Assembly: GCA_050013275.1 (NCBI GenBank)
Contig: JBEKFO010000172.1
Location: forward strand, 1-8,242
Length of the DNA stretch: 8,242 nt
Source: Roseiarcus sp050013275
GTDB lineage: Bacteria > Pseudomonadota > Alphaproteobacteria > Rhizobiales > Beijerinckiaceae
Reading direction: 5' to 3'
Under the pieces are notes generated by a model, which ran no database searches, had not been told where the DNA came from, and worked only from the letters and a program-made list of their open reading frames with translations. Shown here one piece after another: positions 1-7,974 of the stretch. A program made the position numbers and the translations under genes. Position 1 is the stretch's first letter; each line of letters begins with the position of its first letter.

Positions 1-52
1 GCCTGGAACGATTGCGCGGGATCGAGCGAGGCGTCGGCGCCGGCGGAAGACA
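1..52 (-). CDS. Possible N-terminus of an unidentified gene, cut by the window edge
   Basis: Reading the minus strand, an ATG at 52-50 opens a frame of 17 whole codons (MSSAGADASLDPAQSFQ) that stays open to the window edge. The peptide is too short to assign to a family. No clear Shine-Dalgarno sequence precedes the ATG; the upstream bases are C-rich. If real, the gene is divergent from alaS, with about 410 nt between the starts. The plus-strand alternatives here look like noise: one frame stops at 96-98 and does not resemble the C-terminus of RecA, the gene often found before alaS in alphaproteobacteria. A short open frame in GC-rich DNA is weak evidence, so confidence is low. Confidence 0.3.
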
Positions 53-461
53 TCGCGAGGGGGTGCTCGGGTTTTCACGTTTTCGCGGCGGACCCTAGAG
101 ACGCCTCACCCCCGGGTCAACGCGGATCACGCGGGCGACGAGGCTCGAAATTGGCGTCGACAAACGCCCAGCGCCATCAACACAGCGCGCCGTCGATCTC
201 TTGGAGAGCGTCTTTTTCCGACCGTCAAAGCCTGTCAAGGACTTCAGCCGCTGCGCGGCGGCGCGAAGCGCCGTCCTTGACAGGCTCTGACGGTCGGAAT
301 TCTTGCATCCAAGAGGTCGACGGCGGGGACTGTCGCAACCCCCGCGCGCCGCCGCCGCCGGCCAGCCAGCCCTGAAACGCCGCCGCCCCGCCGGGTTTGC
401 CTTTCTCCCATCATGCTCTAGAACGCGAGGCGACAGAATCCTGCCTCGAGGCCAAGCGTTC
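53..461. other. Non-coding region upstream of alaS
   Basis: No convincing gene lies here. The open frames on both strands are rich in Arg, Pro and Ala and show no family signature. The main structure is the large inverted repeat at 189-324. A GCC trinucleotide run sits near 348-361. A TTGACA hexamer occurs at 277-282 inside the right arm of the repeat, and because of the symmetry another occurs on the opposite strand at 238-233. Neither has a good -10 hexamer at 16-18 nt, so no promoter is called. The alaS leader must lie in this stretch. Confidence 0.6.
189..324. repeat. Large two-block imperfect inverted repeat upstream of alaS
   Basis: The inner arms are 216-242 and 273-299, 27 nt each with one mismatch (A228 against C287), around a 30-nt GC-rich centre. 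Outer arms continue the symmetry: 189-205 (GCCGTCGATCTCTTGGA) and 308-324 (TCCAAGAGGTCGACGGC), 17 nt with a single T197/G316 difference that would be a G-U wobble in plus-strand RNA. The two blocks are separated by unmatched stretches of 10 and 8 nt. The whole element spans 136 bp. The nearest T-run (213-217) lies before the left arm, so it does not look like an intrinsic terminator on either strand. No target-site duplication is evident at the edges. Function is unknown: it may be an intergenic palindromic repeat, a MITE-like remnant, or a structured leader. Confidence 0.85.
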
Positions 462-3134
462 ATGAGCGGCGTCAACGAGATCCGATCGAGTTTCCTGCAA
501 TTCTTCGCCAGGAACGGCCATGAGATCGTGGCCTCGAGTTCGCTCGTGCCGCGCAACGATCCGACGCTGATGTTCACCAACGCCGGCATGGTGCAGTTCA
601 AGAACGTCTTCACCGGCGTCGAGCGACGGCCCTACCATCGCGCGACCACCGCGCAAAAATGCGTGCGGGCCGGCGGCAAGCACAACGACCTCGACAACGT
701 CGGCTACACCGCGCGCCATCACACCTTCTTCGAGATGCTCGGCAATTTCTCGTTCGGCGACTATTTCAAGCCGCTCGCCGTCGAGCTCGCGTGGACGCTG
801 CTGACCAAGGAATTCGCTCTTGCCAAGGACAAGCTGTGGGTCACCGTCTACCACGACGACGACGAGGCGTTCGGCTTGTGGAAGCGCATCGCCCGCCTTC
901 CCGATTCGCGCGTCGTCCGCATCGCCACTTCGGACAATTTCTGGGCGATGGGCGACACCGGTCCGTGCGGGCCGTGTTCGGAAATCTTCTACGACCACGG
1001 CGATTCGATTCCCGGCGGCCCGCCGGGCTCGGCGGAGGCGGAGGGCGACCGCTTCATCGAGATCTGGAATCTGGTGTTCATGCAATTCGAAACGCTGCCC
1101 GGCGGCGAGCGGGTCGCGCTGCCGCGCCCCTCGATCGACACCGGCATGGGGCTCGAGCGCGTCGCCGCGGTGCTGCAGGGCAAGCACGACAATTACGACA
1201 TCGATCTGATGCGCGCGCTGATCCGCGCCAGCGCGGAAGCCAGCGGCGTCGACGCCGACGGGCCGCACAAGGCGTCGCATCGCGTCATCGCCGATCACCT
1301 GCGCGCGTCGGCGTTCCTGGTCGCCGACGGCGTGCTGCCGTCCAACGAGGGGCGCGGCTACGTGCTGCGCCGCATCATGCGCCGGGCGATGCGCCACGCT
1401 CAATTGATCGGCGCGCGCGAGCCGCTGATGTGGCGCCTCGTGCCGGCGCTGACGCGTGAAATGGGGCCGGCCTATCCCGAGCTGCTCCGCGCCGAAGCGC
1501 TGATCACGGAGACGTTGAAGCTCGAGGAGACGCGCTTCCGCACGACGTTGGCGCGCGGCTTGGCGATCCTCGAGGAGGAGACGAGCGATCTCGAGGCCGG
1601 CGCCAAGCTCGCCGGCGAGGTCGCATTCAAGCTTTACGACACCTACGGCTTTCCGCTCGACCTGACGCAGGACGCGCTGCGCGCGCGCGGCATGGGCGTC
1701 GATACCGACGGCTTCGCTTCGGCGATGGAGCGCCAGCGCGCCGAGGCGCGCAAGGCGTGGGCCGGCTCGGGCGAGGCCGCGACCGAGACGGTGTGGTTCG
1801 CGTTGCGTGAGCGCCTCGGCGCCACCGAGTTTCTCGGTTACGAGACCGAAAGCGCCGAGGGCGTCGCCGCCGCGCTGATCCGCGACGGCGACGAAGTCGC
1901 TTCGCTCGGCGTCGGCGAAAAGGGCTGGCTCATCCTCAATCAGACGCCGTTCTATGGCGAGTCGGGCGGTCAGGTCGGCGACGTCGGCGTCATCGCCGCG
2001 GCGGGGTTTCGCGCGCGCGTCCTCGACACCAAGAAGAAGCTCGGCGATCTCTTCGTCCACGAGGTCGAAGTGGAGGAGGGGACGCTGCAGGTCGGCATGG
2101 CGCTGGAGCTGAAGGTCGATCACGCCGCGCGCGCGGCGATCCGCGCCAATCACTCCGCGACCCATCTCCTGCACGAGGCGCTGCGCATCGTGTTGGGCGA
2201 TCACGTCGCGCAGAAGGGCTCGCTGGTCTCGCCCGACCGGTTGCGCTTCGACATCGCGCATCCGAAGCCGATCACGGCGCAAGAGATCGCCGCGGTCGAG
2301 GACATCGCCAATCGCGTCGTGCTCGCCAACGAGCCGGTGGTCACCCGCCTGATGGGCATCGAGGAGGCGCGCGAGTCGGGCGCCCGTGCGCTGTTCGGCG
2401 AGAAATACGGCGATGAAGTGCGCGTCGTCTCGATGGGCGTCATCGAGGGCGGCGACAATGGCTCTCGTCCGTATTCGGTCGAATTGTGCGGCGGCACGCA
2501 CGTCGCGCGCACCGGCGACATTGGTCTCGTCTCGATCGTCGGCGAGAGCGCGGTCGCCGCCGGCGTGCGCCGCATCGAGGCCAAGACGCGCGAAGAAGCG
2601 CGCAAGCGTCTCACCGAGGATTCGCGCGCGTTTTCCGATCTCGCCGCGCTCTTGCGCGCGCCGGCCTCGGAAGCCGCCGAGCGGCTGGAGGCGCTGATCG
2701 AGGACAAGAAGAAACTCGAGCGCGAGCTCGCCGACGCGCGGCGCAAGCTGGCGATGGGCGGCGGAGCGTCCGGCGGCGCCGACGCCGTGCGCGAGGTGAG
2801 CGGCGTCAGGTTCTACGCCCGTCAGGTCGCGGGCGTCGAAATGAAGGACCTCAAGTCGCTCGCCGACGAAGCCAAGCAGAGCGTCGGCTCGGGCGTCGTG
2901 GCGATCGTCGCGGCGAGCGAGGACGGCAAGGCGAGCCTCGTCGTCGCGGTGACCGGCGACCTGACGGGACGCTTCAACGCCGTCGACCTCGTGCGCCTCG
3001 GCTCGGCGGCGTTGGGCGGCAAGGGCGGCGGCGGACGCCCCGACATGGCCCAGGCCGGCGGCCCCGACGGCGCCAACGCGGCTGAAGCGCTGGCGGCGGT
3101 GGAGCAGGGGATAAGGCAGAAGGCGGCGGAGTGA
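462..3134 (+). CDS. alaS: Alanyl-tRNA synthetase (AlaRS), complete
   Basis: Cytoplasmic class II synthetase that charges tRNA-Ala with alanine and clears mischarged Ser- and Gly-tRNA-Ala. The product is 890 aa, close to the usual bacterial length of about 875. The catalytic core includes RHHTFFEMLGNFSFGDYFK (85-103, motif 2 region) and the motif 3 segment IDTGMGLERV (225-234). The editing domain has all four expected metal ligands: HSATH (H564, H568) and CGGTH (C676, H680). A charged coiled-coil-like stretch at about 738-762 leads to the C-terminal C-Ala domain with the glycine-rich GGKGGGGRPDMAQAGG (852-867). The ATG at 462 is chosen because MSGVNEIRSSFLQFF is the family's normal N-terminus and a GAGG lies 10 nt upstream (448-451). 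The earlier in-frame ATG at 303 would add 53 Arg/Pro-rich residues and fall next to the inverted repeat. Nothing is missing or broken. It converges on sixA. Confidence 0.98.
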   Translation: MSGVNEIRSSFLQFFARNGHEIVASSSLVPRNDPTLMFTNAGMVQFKNVFTGVERRPYHRATTAQKCVRAGGKHNDLDNVGYTARHHTFFEMLGNFSFGDYFKPLAVELAWTLLTKEFALAKDKLWVTVYHDDDEAFGLWKRIARLPDSRVVRIATSDNFWAMGDTGPCGPCSEIFYDHGDSIPGGPPGSAEAEGDRFIEIWNLVFMQFETLPGGERVALPRPSIDTGMGLERVAAVLQGKHDNYDIDLMRALIRASAEASGVDADGPHKASHRVIADHLRASAFLVADGVLPSNEGRGYVLRRIMRRAMRHAQLIGAREPLMWRLVPALTREMGPAYPELLRAEALITETLKLEETRFRTTLARGLAILEEETSDLEAGAKLAGEVAFKLYDTYGFPLDLTQDALRARGMGVDTDGFASAMERQRAEARKAWAGSGEAATETVWFALRERLGATEFLGYETESAEGVAAALIRDGDEVASLGVGEKGWLILNQTPFYGESGGQVGDVGVIAAAGFRARVLDTKKKLGDLFVHEVEVEEGTLQVGMALELKVDHAARAAIRANHSATHLLHEALRIVLGDHVAQKGSLVSPDRLRFDIAHPKPITAQEIAAVEDIANRVVLANEPVVTRLMGIEEARESGARALFGEKYGDEVRVVSMGVIEGGDNGSRPYSVELCGGTHVARTGDIGLVSIVGESAVAAGVRRIEAKTREEARKRLTEDSRAFSDLAALLRAPASEAAERLEALIEDKKKLERELADARRKLAMGGGASGGADAVREVSGVRFYARQVAGVEMKDLKSLADEAKQSVGSGVVAIVAASEDGKASLVVAVTGDLTGRFNAVDLVRLGSAALGGKGGGGRPDMAQAGGPDGANAAEALAAVEQGIRQKAAE

Positions 3135-3151
3135 GGGGCGGCGCGTTTCTT

Positions 3152-3195
3152 CCCCTCTCCCCGCGTCTTTGCGGGGAGAGGCAGGGTGTGGGGCG
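3152..3195. repeat. REP-like C/T-rich hairpin after alaS
   Basis: Perfect 11-bp arms CCTCTCCCCGC (3154-3164) and GCGGGGAGAGG (3171-3181) enclose the loop GTCTTT, starting 20 nt after the alaS stop codon. The flanks (TTCCC before, CAGGGTGTGGGGCG after) match the look of a short extragenic palindrome that is widespread in GC-rich proteobacteria. That resemblance is from memory, not from a search. No T-tract follows on either strand. It may protect or define the alaS mRNA 3' end, but it is more safely called a repetitive extragenic palindrome than an intrinsic terminator. Confidence 0.7.
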
Positions 3196-3409
3196 TGGGT
3201 GATTGGCCGCGGGCCCGCCAAGCGTGCGAATCGATTGCCTCCCGCGAGCCCCACTAAGTTCGGAAATCGCGCGACGGCCGGCGGCCACATCGGCCCGTCG
3301 CCGTCAAGTCAAGGCGAATGCGAAGCATCCGGCCGCCGCTTCGCGGCTGCTCCGCTGCGCTTCGCCCGCTTCGCGGTGACAGCGACTGTCCAATGCGGCG
3401 AAGCGCTAC

Positions 3410-3468
3410 CATGGTCTTTGCTGCGGGAAGTCGGCCCGCGGGGCCGACTTCCCGCAGCAAAGACCATG
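3410..3468. repeat. Perfect 59-nt palindrome (28-bp arms, 3-nt centre)
   Basis: The left arm (3410-3437) begins CATGGTCTTTGCTGCGGG. The right arm (3441-3468) is its exact reverse complement, ending CAAAGACCATG. Only GCG (3438-3440) separates them. All 28 pairs match, and the symmetry stops abruptly outside: C3409 faces A3469. Such a long perfect palindrome could extrude as a cruciform or form a very stable RNA hairpin in transcripts reading in from either converging gene. There is no T-tract on either side, so it is not a canonical terminator. The sharp edges and perfect arms suggest a discrete, perhaps recently acquired, repeat element. Confidence 0.93.
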
Positions 3469-3497
3469 AAAACCAAGAGCCTGAGCCGCGCGCAGCG

Positions 3498-3550
3498 GTC
3501 AAGGCTCGCGCGCGTGAGCGCGCGACCCGCGGAGCGGGCTCGGCCTTGAC
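3498..3550. repeat. Nested inverted repeat, potential three-way-junction fold
   Basis: Outer arms GTCAAGGC (3498-3505) and GCCTTGAC (3543-3550) pair perfectly. Between them sit two further perfect hairpins: TCGCGCGC-GTGA-GCGCGCGA (3506-3525) and, directly adjoining, CCCGC-GGA-GCGGG (3526-3538). A short CTCG (3539-3542) closes the junction. The result is a 53-nt element that could fold as three stems on either strand. The outer GTCAAGG/CCTTGAC pair is the same as that in the upstream inverted repeat (234-240 and 275-281). It may belong to the same repeat family or act as a 3'-end structure. The function is unknown. Confidence 0.75.
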
Positions 3551-3635
3551 GGCGAGCACGGATCAGGCACTTCGGACTGCGAAGGTATTGAATTCTGAGT
3601 GCCGGAATCTGGCGCCTATTCCTGCGCAGGCGCCC

Positions 3636-4160
3636 TCACGCGCTCTTGACGCCCAGATCGTCGGGCGTGGCGAAACGCGTCAGCCGCGCTTCGCCCGGCG
3701 CGACGTCGCGCCAGCGATCGACGTCGAATTCGAGAATCGCCAAGCCGGAGGTCGGGAACTTGCCGGCCATGCGCTGCACGTCGCTCTTGGCGCCGTGGCC
3801 GACCAAATGATTGGCGAGATCGGCGACGCCCGGGTTGTGGCCGACGAGCATGACGCTCGGCGCGTCGTCGGGCAGCGCGCGGACGATGGCGTGGATCGCG
3901 AATCGCGTCGCGTCGTAGAGGCCCGGCTCGGCGCGCGTCGCCACCTCGCGCGGCCAGCATTTGACCACGATCGCCGCCGTTTCGCTCGCGCGCGCGGCGC
4001 CCGAAAAGATCACGAGATCCGGGATCAGCCCGGCCTGCGCGACGAAGGCGCCGATTGCCGCGGCGTCGCGGCGCCCGCGCTCGACGAGCGCGCGCTCGTG
4101 ATCATTGCGTCCCGTGGCGGGGATCGTCTTGGCGTGTCGGAGGAGCAAGAGACGGCGCAT
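3636..4160 (-). CDS. sixA: SixA-type phosphohistidine phosphatase (histidine phosphatase superfamily)
   Basis: A 174-aa cytosolic protein of the SixA branch of the histidine phosphatase (phosphoglycerate mutase-like) superfamily, which removes phosphate from phosphohistidine on signalling or PTS proteins. The catalytic LLLRHAK sits at 5-11, with R8 and the nucleophile H9. The second active-site arginine is probably R57 in SGAARASET. The LYDA box follows at 81-84, and the second catalytic histidine is H108 in LVGHNPGVADL. The start MRRLLLLRHAK is the family's standard N-terminus, although no strong Shine-Dalgarno precedes it. It begins 54 nt after the MoxR-type gene on the same strand and is the last gene of the cckA-moxR-sixA row. 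Known E. coli SixA substrates are the ArcB HPt domain and NPr. The substrate here is not known, and a role in the CckA relay is only a hypothesis. Confidence 0.9.
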   Translation of the reverse strand: MRRLLLLRHAKTIPATGRNDHERALVERGRRDAAAIGAFVAQAGLIPDLVIFSGAARASETAAIVVKCWPREVATRAEPGLYDATRFAIHAIVRALPDDAPSVMLVGHNPGVADLANHLVGHGAKSDVQRMAGKFPTSGLAILEFDVDRWRDVAPGEARLTRFATPDDLGVKSA

Positions 4161-4214
4161 GAGGCGAAGTTAAGATCGAGCCGAGCCCAAGCGCAAGCGC
4201 GTCACGACAGCGCA

Positions 4215-5063
4215 TCACGAGGAGCGCTCGCGGCGATTGAGGAAGGCCAGCCGCTCGAACAGGTGCACGTCCTGTTCGTTCTTCAACAGGGCGCCGTGAA
4301 GCGGCGGAATGAGCTTTCTGGGGTCGCGCTCGCGCAACGTCTCGGGCGAAACGTCGTCGCTGAGCAGCAGCTTCAGCCAATCCAGGAGTTCGGAGGTGGT
4401 CGGCTTCTTCTTCAGGCCGGGCGTCTCGCGCACCGAGAAGAACAGCCGCAGCGCCTCCTCGATCAGACGCGGCTTGATGCCGGGATAATGCGCCTCGACG
4501 ATCGCGCGCATCGTCTCGGAATCGGGAAAGCGGATGTAGTGGAAGAAACATCGCCTGAGGAACGCGTCCGGCAATTCCTTCTCGTTGTTCGAGGTGATGA
4601 CGACGATCGGCCGGCGCGCCGCGCGCACGGTCTCGCCGGTTTCATAGACGTGGAACTCCATGCGATCGAGTTCGAGCAGCAGGTCGTTGGGAAATTCGAT
4701 GTCGGCCTTGTCGATCTCATCGATCAGCAGAACCGCGTGCTCGGGCGAGGCGAAGGCCTCCCATAATTTGCCGCGCCGGATGTAATGGCGGATGTCCGAG
4801 ACGCGCGCGTCGCCGAGCTGGGAGTCGCGCAGGCGCGAGACCGCGTCGTATTCGTAGAGGCCCTGCTGGGCGCGCGTCGTCGATTTGATGTGCCAGGCGA
4901 TCAGCGGCGCGCCGATCGCGTCGGCGATTTCCTGGGCGAGCAGGGTCTTGCCGGTGCCGGGCTCGCCCTTGATGAGCAGCGGTCGCTCGAGGCGGATCGC
5001 GGCGTTGACCGCGGTCTTCAGCTCGTCGCTGGCGATGTAGGTGGCCGTGCCTTCGAATTTCAT
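4215..5063 (-). CDS. MoxR-family AAA+ ATPase
   Basis: A 282-aa cytosolic AAA+ ATPase of the MoxR group, chaperone-like enzymes thought to remodel or activate partner complexes, usually together with a VWA-domain protein. Visible motifs are Walker A GEPGTGKT (33-40), Walker B VLLIDEIDKA (111-120) and sensor 1 VITSNNEKELPDAFLRRC (155-172), whose RR pair is a likely arginine-finger site. The helical lid follows, with the conserved-looking PTTSELLDWLKLLL (221-234) and IPPLHGALLKNEQDVHLFERL (252-272). Length is normal for the short, single-domain type and nothing is disrupted. The ATG at 5063 has a good TGAGG signal (GAGG at 5069-5072, 5-nt spacer). It lies 67 nt after cckA and 54 nt before the phosphatase gene. 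The expected VWA partner is not next to it. The exact MoxR subfamily is not assigned. Confidence 0.93.
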   Translation of the reverse strand: MKFEGTATYIASDELKTAVNAAIRLERPLLIKGEPGTGKTLLAQEIADAIGAPLIAWHIKSTTRAQQGLYEYDAVSRLRDSQLGDARVSDIRHYIRRGKLWEAFASPEHAVLLIDEIDKADIEFPNDLLLELDRMEFHVYETGETVRAARRPIVVITSNNEKELPDAFLRRCFFHYIRFPDSETMRAIVEAHYPGIKPRLIEEALRLFFSVRETPGLKKKPTTSELLDWLKLLLSDDVSPETLRERDPRKLIPPLHGALLKNEQDVHLFERLAFLNRRERSS

Positions 5064-5072
5064 GCTCGCCTC

Positions 5073-5111
5073 AAAGAAAACAGAACGCTCGGCGCCGAAT
5101 GCGGGCCGAGC
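5073..5111 (-). terminator. Possible weak terminator or attenuator between cckA and the MoxR gene
   Basis: In the minus-strand transcript, 20 nt past the cckA stop, a 7-bp GC-rich stem (GCTCGGC 5111-5105 with GCCGAGC 5093-5087) closes an 11-nt loop that can form three more pairs. It is followed by GTTCTGTTTTCTTT (5086-5073), an interrupted T-rich tract. This is the only hairpin in the window with T-richness on the correct side. The tract is imperfect, so partial termination, or a processing site that lowers moxR-sixA expression, is as likely as full termination. The MoxR ribosome-binding site follows at once. Confidence 0.35.
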
Positions 5112-5130
5112 TGATCGGCGCGGCCTTGCT

Positions 5131-7647
<2,517 letters not shown>

Positions 7648-7657
7648 CGTGAGGCAA

Positions 7658-7664
7658 TCCTTCC
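7658..7664 (-). promoter_or_regulatory. Shine-Dalgarno sequence of cckA
   Basis: On the minus strand GGAAGGA sits 10 nt before the ATG at 7647-7645. No comparable purine-rich motif was identified before the alternative in-frame ATG at 7719, so this site decides the start used for cckA. Confidence 0.65.
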
Positions 7665-7974
7665 GCTTCGCCCGCAGCCGAGCGCGCTGCAGCCGGCCTT
7701 TCCCTCGCGATTGCGCCAATTTGGGGACGCCGCGAAGACGCTTCGCGTTCCTTTGATCGGCAATGACCGGCTCGGCGCCGCGCGCAGTCTTGCCTCAACC
7801 GTTCGCATCTTGCGAATATTCCGTTGTTTTCATGGCCCACGCGATTTGGTACGAACCCCTGATCCCACCTGAGTCGCACAAAACCGCCCAGTCTGATACT
7901 GACCTTTTTCGTCGCCATTGGCGACAAAGTTCGCAAGCTGGGAGGGCGCGCCGTCGCCGAGGTCTGGATATGGT
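7665..7974. other. Divergent intergenic region between cckA and the FliO-family gene
   Basis: No credible gene is seen here. The short open frames lack any family signature. The region must hold the promoters for both divergent genes, but I found no hexamer pair good enough to call. It contains a perfect TTCGCA-TCT-TGCGAA dyad (7802-7816), overlapped by a GAATATTC palindrome (7814-7821), and a GTCGCC-ATT-GGCGAC dyad (7911-7925). A GAGTC site (the GANTC class methylated by CcrM) occurs at 7871-7875. I saw no TTAA-N7-TTAA CtrA box. Confidence 0.6.
7802..7816. promoter_or_regulatory. Candidate operator dyad (TTCGCA-N3-TGCGAA)
   Basis: A perfect 15-nt inverted repeat with 6-bp half-sites and a TCT centre. 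It lies 155 nt upstream of the cckA ATG and 159 nt upstream of the FliO-family ATG, nearly midway between them. The size and spacing suit a dimeric regulator. Short dyads also arise by chance, and no known regulator is recognised. Confidence 0.25.

Larger units (their letters stand above)
3135..3635. other. Palindrome-rich convergent intergenic region
   Basis: These 501 nt lie between the 3' ends of alaS (plus) and the SixA-type gene (minus). I see no credible gene. The stretch holds three distinct palindromic elements listed separately (3152-3195, 3410-3468, 3498-3550). It also has a lone GTCAAGGC at 3308-3315, a small ATGC-GAA-GCAT dyad at 3319-3329 and repeated CTTCGC words around 3338-3376. 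Just after the phosphatase stop, GGCGCC at 3611-3616 and 3629-3634 and the palindrome CCTGCGCAGG at 3621-3630 could form a hairpin in the minus-strand transcript. None of these is followed by a run of Ts, so termination for either gene is probably Rho-dependent or relies on structure alone. Confidence 0.7.

Noticed and set aside
277..305. Sigma-70 promoter using TTGACA at 277-282
   Set aside because: No acceptable -10 hexamer is found at 16-18 nt (ATTCTT or similar), and the hexamer is explained by the inverted-repeat arm.
303..461. 53-residue N-terminal extension of AlaRS from the ATG at 303
   Set aside because: The added residues are Arg/Pro-rich and unlike any AlaRS N-terminus, and the ATG at 462 has a GAGG at normal distance.
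189..461. T-box or amino-acid attenuator controlling alaS
   Set aside because: I see no T-box sequence, no leader peptide rich in Ala codons next to a terminator, and no T-tract after the hairpin.
411..3290. 959-codon open frame on the minus strand opposite alaS
   Set aside because: It is the mirror of alaS codon bias in GC-rich DNA. The translation is Arg/Ala/Asp/His-rich with no family motif, while the plus strand encodes an intact AlaRS with all catalytic residues.
3410..3468. Bidirectional intrinsic terminator for alaS and sixA
   Set aside because: The stem is strong but neither side has a T-run in the transcribed direction, so it is listed as a repeat instead.
3318..4766. 482-codon plus-strand frame across the palindromes, sixA and moxR
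   Set aside because: It reads through the non-coding palindromes and antisense to two well-recognised genes, and has no domain signature.
7648..7719. 24-residue N-terminal extension of CckA from the ATG at 7719
   Set aside because: The extension is Arg/Lys-rich and a good GGAAGGA precedes the ATG at 7647.
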